Source: FEN-1219 sp964503125 (lineage in GTDB: Bacteria; Pseudomonadota; Gammaproteobacteria; Steroidobacterales; Rariloculaceae). Taken from it: DNA of 64,000 nucleotides. The stretch covers positions 124,001 to 188,000 of the forward strand of contig CAZCZE010000001.1 in assembly GCA_964503125.1 (NCBI GenBank), read 5' to 3'. Below are positions 1 through 7,157 of this stretch, piece by piece. The first letter of the stretch is position 1, and every line of letters starts with the position of its first letter. A model generated the notes under the pieces. It was given only the letters and a program-made list of their open reading frames with translations, was not told the DNA's origin and did no database searches. The translations under genes were made by a program, and so were the position numbers.

Positions 1-154
1 CGTCGGCCGCGCGCTCGTGCAGCGCAGCGACGAGCGCCTCGGGATTGGCGAAGGTCTCCGTGTGGTACCCGTCGCTCTTGAGCAGCAGCCGCAGCGACTC
101 GAGCACGTCGCGCTGATCGTCGGCTACGAAGATGCGGGGGGAGCGAGTGGACAT
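1..154 (-). CDS. Response regulator, N-terminal part (cut by window edge)
   Basis: Reading in from the left edge on the minus strand gives an ATG at 154 and 51 open codons. The protein begins MSTRSPRIFVADDQRDVLE, the first beta strand of a CheY-like receiver domain with the acidic pair DD at residues 12-13 that binds Mg2+ near the phospho-acceptor. The acceptor aspartate and any output domain lie outside the window, so the output type cannot be read. It follows the ABC ATPase on the same strand after 54 bases and may share its transcript, which would make it the regulator of the export cluster. That link is inference. Confidence 0.8.
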   Translation of the reverse strand, partial: MSTRSPRIFVADDQRDVLESLRLLLKSDGYHTETFANPEALVAALHERAAD

Positions 155-208
155 TGGCGGCTCGCGAATGGCCTCGGCGAATCTTACCGGTGCCGACGGT
201 TTCGTGTC

Positions 209-883
209 TTAAAGCTTGCGGTCCGCGCCGATCCAACCGTCGCCAAGCTCGATGACGCGCCGGCCGAAGGCTGCGACGCGCTCGTCGTGCGAGACCTGCA
301 CGATCGTCGTGCCGTTCTCGTTCAACCCTTTCATCAGCTTCATGATCTCCTCGCCCTGGCTCCAGTGCAGGCTACCCGTCGGCTCGTCGGCGAGCACGAC
401 GCGGGGACGCGCGATGACGGCGCGCGCCACGGCGACCTGCTGCTGCTGGCCGCCCGAGAGCTGCGTCGGGTAGAGATCCTTCTTGCCGACCATCTGGAAG
501 CGGTCGAGGATCTCCGCGACGCGCGCCTCGCGCTCCTTGCGCGCCACGTCGCGGTACGACAGCGGAATCTCGAGGTTCTCGTAGACGGTCAGGTCGTCGA
601 GCAGATGGAAGTGCTGGAACACGAAGCCGATGTTCTCTTTGTTGATGCGGCCGCGCTCCTTGACGCTGGCCTTGTGCAAGGGCTTGTCGTCGAACCAGTA
701 CTCGCCGCCGTATTCGCCGTCGAGCATTCCCAGGATCGCGAGCAGCGTGGACTTGCCCGAGCCCGACGGACCCATGATCGTCACGAACTCGCCCTCGGCG
801 ATCTCGATGCCGATCTGGCGGAGGACCCAGGATTGGCCACCCTTGTAGGGGTAGGACTTCTCTACGTTTTGCATCCGAATCAT
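209..883 (-). CDS. ABC transporter ATP-binding protein, MacB/LolD type
   Basis: A 224-residue ATPase that would power a MacB/FtsX-type permease. Visible motifs are Walker A GPSGSGKST (near residue 40), signature LSGGQQQQVAVARA, Walker B VVLADEPTG and the switch histidine in VSHDE. Two positions depart from the usual MacB/LolD pattern. The signature ends QQQQ instead of QQQR, and the D-loop reads GSLHW where GNLDS is normal, so the D-loop aspartate is a histidine. I start at MIRMQNVEKSY, where homology begins; an upstream in-frame extension of 119 residues has no family resemblance. No permease is directly adjacent: the nearest, at 1681-4155, is separated by an opposite-strand gene. Confidence 0.93.
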   Translation of the reverse strand: MIRMQNVEKSYPYKGGQSWVLRQIGIEIAEGEFVTIMGPSGSGKSTLLAILGMLDGEYGGEYWFDDKPLHKASVKERGRINKENIGFVFQHFHLLDDLTVYENLEIPLSYRDVARKEREARVAEILDRFQMVGKKDLYPTQLSGGQQQQVAVARAVIARPRVVLADEPTGSLHWSQGEEIMKLMKGLNENGTTIVQVSHDERVAAFGRRVIELGDGWIGADRKL

Positions 884-1040
884 CGTTGGCCTCTTGCTCC
901 GTTCATGCTCGAACCCCAAAGCAACTCGTGTGCCAATCAAGCGGGCGCCTTTAACCCCATGTTCTACAGAGGTTTTAAGGACCAATGCCCGAACGGGCTG
1001 CTGCCAGGCACATCCCGCGATCGCCGGCCGGCGTCCCATT

Positions 1041-1069
1041 TTCGGGACCGGCGCGGCACTGCGTATAGT
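1041..1069 (+). promoter_or_regulatory. Possible sigma-70 promoter for the DUF1097 gene
   Basis: A good -10 match, TATAGT, lies at 1064-1069. The hexamer 17 bases upstream (TTCGGG, 1041-1046) is a poor -35. It lies in the 241-base divergent gap between the ATPase gene and the DUF1097 gene, 56 bases before the latter's ATG. The call rests on the -10 only. Confidence 0.3.
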
Positions 1070-1124
1070 ATTGGCGACTTTCGACCGGCGCCTCCTCAAT
1101 AACCAGAACGACAAGGAGATCTTC

Positions 1125-1616
1125 ATGCCCGCGCTCATCGCACTCGCAGTCTCGGTCGGCGTGCTCGCCGTCGTCGCGACCTGGATTTTCTTTCTCGACC
1201 CCGTCGCCACCGCCAACCTGCAGGTATGGCAAGCGTTCATCGCGTGGGGCTGCCACTATCACTGCGGCGGCAAGTTCACGGGGACGCGCAACACGATACT
1301 CTGCATGAGCTTCGGCGCGGTCGTGGGCATGACGGCCGGCCTGCTCGCCCTCGACGTCTTCGGCCCGCTCGGCCAGTTCGCCGCGCCCGTCGCGGTGGGT
1401 TTGGGCGCCACCGTCATCGTGCTCGCATCGAAGATCCCGTTGCTCGCCACGATTCCGGCGAGCGTCTATGGCTTCGCGAGCGTCGCGGGGCTGTTCCTGC
1501 TCGGCCAGGGCATGACGCCGACGAGCGCACTCGTGCCGACGATCCTGTCGATCATCATCGGTGCGGCGTTCGGCTACGTCTCCGAAGCTGTCGCGGGCGC
1601 GCTGACGAAGAAGTAG
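1125..1616 (+). CDS. DUF1097 family integral membrane protein (YcdZ-like)
   Basis: A 163-residue, very hydrophobic protein with about five membrane segments covering nearly the whole chain. The family hallmark near residues 34-50 is visible: W followed by FIAWGCHYHCGGK, with aromatic, Gly and Cys residues between helices one and two. The ATG at 1125 has a clear Shine-Dalgarno, AAGGAG, seven bases upstream, which decides the start against a longer in-frame version. DUF1097 proteins such as E. coli YcdZ are inner-membrane proteins of unknown role. The gene sits alone on the plus strand inside a minus-strand ABC cluster and ends at a strong hairpin shared with the convergent permease gene. Confidence 0.75.
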   Translation: MPALIALAVSVGVLAVVATWIFFLDPVATANLQVWQAFIAWGCHYHCGGKFTGTRNTILCMSFGAVVGMTAGLLALDVFGPLGQFAAPVAVGLGATVIVLASKIPLLATIPASVYGFASVAGLFLLGQGMTPTSALVPTILSIIIGAAFGYVSEAVAGALTKK

Positions 1617-1631
1617 CTCGGGTCTGCCCAA

Positions 1632-1669
1632 GCGCCGTCGCCGGCAGCGTTTCGCTGCCGGGACGGCGC
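1632..1669. terminator. Hairpin between convergent genes, probable bidirectional terminator
   Basis: A long GC stem formed by GCGCCGTCGCCGGCAGCG and its complement CGCTGCCGGGACGGCGC, with one bulged G and a TTT loop. It lies in the 64-base gap between the plus-strand DUF1097 stop (1616) and the minus-strand permease stop (1681). There is no T tract on either side, so the termination role is inferred from position and stem strength. Confidence 0.55.
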
Positions 1670-1680
1670 GTCTCGAATCG

Positions 1681-4155
1681 CTATTCGTAGCGCAGCGCGT
1701 CGAGCGGATCGATGCGGCTCGCGCGCCGTGCCGCGATCCACACGGCCCCGAACGCCGTGGCCGCGAGCACCGTGGGCACGCCGACGAACACCAAGACGTC
1801 GCGCGCCTGGACGCCGTAGAGCACGGCCGCGAGGAACGTGGCCAAGAAAAAGGCCGCGACGATGCCGATGACGATGCCGACGCCCACGAGCGTCATGCCT
1901 TGCGCCACGATGCTCCAGCGCACGCGGTCCGCCTGTGCGCCGAGCGCCATCCGGATGCCGATCTCCTGCGTGCGGTGCTGGACCGAGTACGCCATGAGGC
2001 CGTAAATGCCGATCGCGGCGAGCACGAGAGCGGACCCGCCGAAGATCGTCATCAGCAGCATGTTCAACCGTTGCCGCGAGGTATTCAGCGAGACGATGTC
2101 ACTCATGTTCTGGACGTTCGTCACGGGCACGCCCGTCGTCTCGCGAATCACGTCTTGGATCTGCCGTGACACCGTTCCGGGCTCGGCGTTGGTTCGGACG
2201 ACCCAGCCCATAGGCCCCATGCCGTGCATCATCGCGTTCAAGGCGTCCGGCATCTGCGCCACGGGCAGATACATCATGGGCCCTGGATTCTGCGCGATGC
2301 TGCCGGCACGCACGTCGCCGACGACACCGATGATCTGGCGCGTAGGCTCGGTGATGAGCTCCCTCATGTTCGCGGCACCCCCACCGACGAGCATTTGATC
2401 AGCGAGCGGATCGCCGCCGTCCTTCCAGAATTGCTTCGCCAACGCCTCGTTGATGATGATCACGGGTTGACTCGAGGTCGTGTCGGTATCGTTGAACGCG
2501 CGGCCGCGGATAACCGGGATCTCGAACGTATCGAAGTAGCCCGCGACGGCGAAGTGGACGCCGGAGCCGCCCGTAAATGGCCCCTCGTTCGTGCGGCCGA
2601 TGATGTTGAAAGGCAAGCCAAGGCCGCCCTGCAATGGCACGCAGCACGTCATCGACCCTGCCGCGACGCCCGGAATCTCGCGGATGCGCTCGAGCGCCAA
2701 GCGCGCCGTCTGATCGACGACCTCGGCGCGCTGGTACCCCGGCCCGGACAGCGAGGTGCGCATGATGAGCACGTTCTCGGTCGTATAGCCGGGATCGACT
2801 GTCGCAAGTGCCAGTGACGTACGAATCAATAGCGCGGCCCCGACGAGCAGCACGACGGCGAGGCTGACCTCGACGAGCACGAGCACGGAGCGCGTCTTGT
2901 TCTGCCGGAAGCCGCTGCCCGAACGGCTGCTCGAGTCCTTGATGACGGCATTCAAGTCCGCGCGCGACGCGACGACGGCGGGAATGAGCCCGAACAGAAT
3001 GCCGGTCAGGATCGACAACAACACCGTGAACGCGACGACGCGCCAGTCCATGCCGAGCAGCGAGCCCGCCTGCCCAAGCCGCGGCAAGCCCGCCGTGTTC
3101 ACGGTCAATAGCACGCGCATACCGACGTAGCCTGCGAGGAGCCCAAGCGCGCCGCCCGCGAAGGACAGCATCATGCTCTCCGTCAATAGCTGCCGCATGA
3201 CGCGCCAGCGCCCCGCGCCGAGCGCGGCGCGCACGGCCAGCTCGCGCCGCCGACCCGTCGCGCGGATCAAGAGCAGGTTCGCGACGTTCGCGCATGCGAT
3301 CAGCAGCACGAAACCGACGGCGCCGAGCGCGACGATCAACGTCGGCCGCGCCTGACGCACGAGCGACTCCTGGAGCGTGATCGCGCTGAAGCCCCCGGTC
3401 GCTGGCATCGCGGCCACACCATAGCGGTCGCGATAGGCCGCCGCCGACGCCATGAGTTGCGCCTGCGCCTGCTCGACCGAAACGCCGGGCTTGAGGCGGC
3501 CGACCGTCACGAAATAGTGGCCTTGATCCGTCGTGTTCGGATCGAGCTGGAACGGCACCCAGACCTCGGGCGCCGGACCGAAATCGCGGACATCGAACTC
3601 GCGGCCGACGACGCCGACAACCGTGTAGGGATTGCCGGACAGCGTGATGCTCTTGCCGACGACGTCAGGATCGCTCGCCATGCGCTGCGTCCAGAAGTTG
3701 TAGCTCAGAACGACGGTGTGGCCGGCGTTCGGCAGGTCCTCTTCGGCCGTGTACCACCGGCCCATGACGAGCGGCGGCCGGTACGCGCCGAGGTACTCCG
3801 CGGTTACTTGACCCGCACGGATGGCTTCGAGCACGTCGCCTTGCTCGAGATTCAGCTCGATGTTGCGTCCCGCGGCGACGTGCTCGAGCACGTCGGTCTG
3901 CGCGCGCCAGTGCATGTACTTCGCAGGCGACGACGCGGGGCCCGTCGCCGCGCCGTTGTTCGCGTTCATCAACTGCACGAGTGCGTCGGGCTCGGGGAAC
4001 GGCACGGGCTTCAACAGCACGGCGTTGACGACGGAGAAGATGGCGATGTTGACGCCGATGCCGAGCGTCAGCGCAGCGAGCGCCGTCGCGGTGAACAGCT
4101 TGTTCTCGCGGAACATGCGCCACGCGTGCTTGATGTCACTCCGAAGGGTTTCCAT
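1681..4155 (-). CDS. MacB/FtsX-type ABC permease, duplicated-domain (ADOP-like), paralog 1
   Basis: An 824-residue inner-membrane protein with two successive MacB_PCD plus FtsX modules. The first has a helix at about 20-45 (TLGIGVNIAIFSVVNAVLL), a periplasmic domain to about 245 and three helices at about 270-400. The second is a repeat of the same layout ending in a final FtsX domain with RTQEIGIRMALGAQ and RRASRIDPLDALRYE. Single-chain tandem permeases of this size match the ADOP (acidobacterial duplicated orphan permease) class, which lack their own ATPase domain. The start METLRSD at 4155 is preceded by GAGGGAG; an upstream 19-residue extension lacks support. Substrate unknown; related MacB systems move peptides, macrolides or lipoproteins. 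Confidence 0.9.
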   Translation of the reverse strand: METLRSDIKHAWRMFRENKLFTATALAALTLGIGVNIAIFSVVNAVLLKPVPFPEPDALVQLMNANNGAATGPASSPAKYMHWRAQTDVLEHVAAGRNIELNLEQGDVLEAIRAGQVTAEYLGAYRPPLVMGRWYTAEEDLPNAGHTVVLSYNFWTQRMASDPDVVGKSITLSGNPYTVVGVVGREFDVRDFGPAPEVWVPFQLDPNTTDQGHYFVTVGRLKPGVSVEQAQAQLMASAAAYRDRYGVAAMPATGGFSAITLQESLVRQARPTLIVALGAVGFVLLIACANVANLLLIRATGRRRELAVRAALGAGRWRVMRQLLTESMMLSFAGGALGLLAGYVGMRVLLTVNTAGLPRLGQAGSLLGMDWRVVAFTVLLSILTGILFGLIPAVVASRADLNAVIKDSSSRSGSGFRQNKTRSVLVLVEVSLAVVLLVGAALLIRTSLALATVDPGYTTENVLIMRTSLSGPGYQRAEVVDQTARLALERIREIPGVAAGSMTCCVPLQGGLGLPFNIIGRTNEGPFTGGSGVHFAVAGYFDTFEIPVIRGRAFNDTDTTSSQPVIIINEALAKQFWKDGGDPLADQMLVGGGAANMRELITEPTRQIIGVVGDVRAGSIAQNPGPMMYLPVAQMPDALNAMMHGMGPMGWVVRTNAEPGTVSRQIQDVIRETTGVPVTNVQNMSDIVSLNTSRQRLNMLLMTIFGGSALVLAAIGIYGLMAYSVQHRTQEIGIRMALGAQADRVRWSIVAQGMTLVGVGIVIGIVAAFFLATFLAAVLYGVQARDVLVFVGVPTVLAATAFGAVWIAARRASRIDPLDALRYE

Positions 4156-4237
4156 CAGCTCACTCCCTCGCCCGTCAAATACCGCAAGGCCAGATTCAGT
4201 TGTTGGTTGCACAGCCCGTGCCGCCTAGGTTTCGCGG

Positions 4238-4492
4238 ATGCGGAGCCAACGCTTCCAACGGACAATCGTCGTAACCCGTCACGCCCAACAACGGATGGAG
4301 GAACGCGGCATCGACGACGCGCGGCTTCTCGACTTGATCGACTCCGGCGAAACGCGCTACAAAGATGCCACGCGGTTGTGGATCTACAAAGAGTATGCCG
4401 ATCGGGACGACAACTTGTTGTGCGTCGCAGCCGTCCTACTCGAGGACACCCTCGTCGTAAAGACCGCGATGCATCGCTTCGAGCTCTCATGA
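4238..4492 (+). CDS. DUF4258 domain protein, putative toxin-like partner of DUF2283
   Basis: An 84-residue protein with the DUF4258 pattern: VVTRHAQQRMEERGI near residues 10-25, then a central YKDATRLWIYKEY strand and a C-terminal VAAVLLEDTLVVKTAM strand pair. DUF4258 proteins resemble the RelE/BrnT-like small fold and are often encoded beside DUF2283 proteins, an arrangement proposed to be a toxin-antitoxin pair. The stop codon overlaps an ATG (ATGA at 4489-4492) in the next gene's frame, pointing to coupled translation. It starts 82 bases from the divergent permease gene and lies on the opposite strand between two permease paralogs. Toxicity has not been shown and is inference. Confidence 0.75.
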   Translation: MRSQRFQRTIVVTRHAQQRMEERGIDDARLLDLIDSGETRYKDATRLWIYKEYADRDDNLLCVAAVLLEDTLVVKTAMHRFELS

Positions 4493-4500
4493 GGACACCC

Positions 4501-4689
4501 ATGCGGATCACGTATTTCGAGAAAGACGACACGCTCGTGATCCACGTCGCCGACAAACCGGTGGCACGAGAAACGTCACAGGACTGGAACACCCACGTGA
4601 GCTTCGCCGCGGACGGCACCGTCGTCGAGGTCGTTATTCTCGAGGCGCGCGCACGCGGAGCGTTTCCGGTAAAACAGCAGGCGGCCTAG
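4501..4689 (+). CDS. DUF2283 family protein
   Basis: A 62-residue protein, MRITYFEKDDTLVIHVAD onward, matching DUF2283: an N-terminal 'Y....D.L.I' strand pair, a central acidic stretch and a VVEVVILEAR strand near the C-terminus. I start at 4501 because GAGGA lies five bases upstream. The alternative ATG at 4489 overlaps the previous stop and would add four residues (MRTP). The gene ends 17 bases before the 3' end of the next permease gene on the other strand. In the proposed pairing with DUF4258 it would be the antitoxin-like member, but it has no visible DNA-binding domain. Confidence 0.72.
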   Translation: MRITYFEKDDTLVIHVADKPVARETSQDWNTHVSFAADGTVVEVVILEARARGAFPVKQQAA

Positions 4690-4706
4690 CCTCGCGAAGC
4701 TCATTG

Positions 4707-7142
4707 CTACTCCTCTCGCAGCGCACGCATCGGATCGATGCGTGTGACACGGCGTGCCGGAAGATAGCCCGCCGCGAAAGCCGTTATCACGAGCATGGCG
4801 CACACGGCTGCGTAAGTTACAGGGTCGAGCGCGGTTACGCCGAACAAGAGCGACTTCATGAGCTGCGTCAGGCCCGCGGCTCCGGCGAGGCCGACGGCCA
4901 TGCCGACGCCGACGAGCGCAACGACGTGGCCGAGCAACAAGCGCCGCAGGCTCGCGCTCTGCGCGCCGAGCGCCATGCGGATGCCGAGCTCGCGCGTGCG
5001 CTGCGCGAGCATGTAGCTGATCACGCTGTAGATGCCGAGGAGGCCGAGCAGCAAAGCCATCGCGGCCGTAATGCCCAACAACACGAGCGTCAGCGACGTG
5101 CGAGCCATCGACCGGTCGTAGATGTCGCCGAGCGTCTGCACGCTCGCGAGCGGCAGGGTCGGGTCGACGGACCAGATCGCTCGCTGGATGTCCTGAATGA
5201 ACGCCGCCGTCCCGACGCGCTCGCTGCGAATCGCGAACCTGACGCTGCGTGCGATGAACTGGGCCAGAGGATCAGCGAGCGTCATATAGACGGCTGTCGG
5301 CGCTGGCGCTTCGAGGAGCTCGTTGCGGACATTGCCGACGACACCGACGATCTCGCCCCATGGCTCGGCCGGCGTCATTCGCAGCCGCTTGCCGAGCGCC
5401 TGCTCCGGCGTGCCCCACTCTCGGCGCGCAAGGTTCTCCGACACGATGACGACGCGCGCCGTGCCGCGGTGATCGGCCCACTCGAACGTGCGGCCGGCGA
5501 CCAACGGCGTACCCAGCGTCTCGAACGAGTTCGGCGAGGTGTAGCGAAATTCGCTCTGAGCCGGTGCAGCGCCTTCGGCGCCCGGCCGGTCTTCGAGGAA
5601 AAATCCGGCGCTCGGCCCGAGCTCGAGCGGCAAACGCGACACGAAGCCGACGTCCTCGACGCCAGGGATTTCCGCGAGCCGATCCTGCATGTCGCTGAGT
5701 ATCTGAATCACGAGCGCGAACTCGGGCACGGAGCCCTGAGGTACCGTGATCGCCACCGTCTGGACTTCTTCCGGATCGACGAACCCCGGGTCGATGCTTC
5801 GCAGCTCTTGGAACGAGCGGATCATGAGGCCCGCGGCCACGAGCAGCACGAGCGCGAGCGCCACTTGGCCGATGACCAACGCCCGCTGAGCGTGGCGACG
5901 ATCGCGGCCTTCCGTGTGCGCACGCCCGGCCACGGGCGTCTTCGCCCCGCCCGCGGCCATGTACTTCAACGCGGGCAGCGCGCCGAACAAGAGCCCCGCG
6001 CCGATCGATGTCGCGAGCGCAAAAACGATTACGGTGGGGTCGACGGCGATTGTAAGAACATCCGGCAGCTCGGCCGCCGCCAGCGCTAGGAGCCCGGGGA
6101 GAACGATGGCCGCCAGTGCCAGACCCAACGCTCCGCCGACCAGCGCGAGCAGCGCGCTCTCGAGCAGCAGCCCGGTGCCCAAACGCGCACGCGAGGCGCC
6201 GAGCGCGGCCCGGACCGCGAGCTCGCGGCTGCGCCCTTCCGTCCGCACGAGCAGCAGATTGGCGACGTTGGCGCACGCGACGAGTAGCAAGATGCCGATC
6301 GTGCCAAGCAGAATCCACAGCACGTCATCGAGATCGCCGACCACCGCGTCCTTGAGCGTCACGACATCGGGTGCGAGCCGCAGATTGCGGAAAACCTCCG
6401 GATTCATGCCCGGCATCGACGGAAACGTCGCGAGCATGACGGGGTACAGCCGCTCGAGATCCGCGTTCGCCCCCTCGATCGTCACGCCGGTGCGCAGACG
6501 CGCGAGGCCGTTCTCGCCGAGCGGGCCGACGAACGCCGTCGCGCGGTTCAGTTGCATGGGCAACAGAACGTCGGCCGCATCGCGCCCGAATCGGAAACTT
6601 CGCGGCAGCACGCCGATGATCTCGTGCGGCGCTCCGTCGACGACGAGCAGCCGCCCGACGGCGTCACCGGCGCCACCGAAGCGGCGCTGCCAATACGCAT
6701 GCGACAGCACGACCGTCTTGGGGCTGCCGACCGCGTCGTCGTTCGCGTCGAACCCGCGACCGAGCTCCGGCACGACACCAAGCGTCGGCAGCAGCTCGAA
6801 TGTCGTTCGGATCGTCGGCACCTCTTCCGGCTCGGCACTGCCCGTAATGTTCGCGGTGCCTCGCGTCCAGAGAACGATCGATTCGAGCGTCTCGTTGTGG
6901 TCGCGGTAGGTGAAGTAGATCGGCGGCGAGATCGGCAGCCAGTTGTTGCCGGTGTTCGCCGAACGCTGCCGCAGCTCCACGAGGCGGTCGGAATCGGGGT
7001 ACGGCAAGGGTTGCAGCAACACGCCGTTGACGACGCTGAAGATCGCCGTCGTCGCGCCGATGCCGACCGCGAGGGTCAGCAGCGTCGTGAGTGTGAAACC
7101 CGGCGCTCGAGCAAGTCTGCGAAACGTCTGCGCCAGTTGCAT
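4707..7142 (-). CDS. MacB/FtsX-type ABC permease, duplicated-domain (ADOP-like), paralog 2
   Basis: An 811-residue protein with the same two-module layout as its neighbours: N-terminal helix LLTLAVGIGATTAIFSVVNG at about 17-40, periplasmic MacB_PCD domain, three FtsX helices with the conserved ACANVANLLLVR signature near residue 290, then a second periplasmic domain and a final FtsX domain with RTRELGIRMALGAQ and PARRVTRIDPMRALREE at the end. The ATG at 7142 has AGGGG eight bases upstream; a GTG three codons earlier would sit directly on that Shine-Dalgarno, so I reject it. The upstream paralog's stop is 15 bases away, so the two are probably cotranscribed. Confidence 0.9.
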   Translation of the reverse strand: MQLAQTFRRLARAPGFTLTTLLTLAVGIGATTAIFSVVNGVLLQPLPYPDSDRLVELRQRSANTGNNWLPISPPIYFTYRDHNETLESIVLWTRGTANITGSAEPEEVPTIRTTFELLPTLGVVPELGRGFDANDDAVGSPKTVVLSHAYWQRRFGGAGDAVGRLLVVDGAPHEIIGVLPRSFRFGRDAADVLLPMQLNRATAFVGPLGENGLARLRTGVTIEGANADLERLYPVMLATFPSMPGMNPEVFRNLRLAPDVVTLKDAVVGDLDDVLWILLGTIGILLLVACANVANLLLVRTEGRSRELAVRAALGASRARLGTGLLLESALLALVGGALGLALAAIVLPGLLALAAAELPDVLTIAVDPTVIVFALATSIGAGLLFGALPALKYMAAGGAKTPVAGRAHTEGRDRRHAQRALVIGQVALALVLLVAAGLMIRSFQELRSIDPGFVDPEEVQTVAITVPQGSVPEFALVIQILSDMQDRLAEIPGVEDVGFVSRLPLELGPSAGFFLEDRPGAEGAAPAQSEFRYTSPNSFETLGTPLVAGRTFEWADHRGTARVVIVSENLARREWGTPEQALGKRLRMTPAEPWGEIVGVVGNVRNELLEAPAPTAVYMTLADPLAQFIARSVRFAIRSERVGTAAFIQDIQRAIWSVDPTLPLASVQTLGDIYDRSMARTSLTLVLLGITAAMALLLGLLGIYSVISYMLAQRTRELGIRMALGAQSASLRRLLLGHVVALVGVGMAVGLAGAAGLTQLMKSLLFGVTALDPVTYAAVCAMLVITAFAAGYLPARRVTRIDPMRALREE

Positions 7143-7157
7143 GAGCGTCACCCCTTT

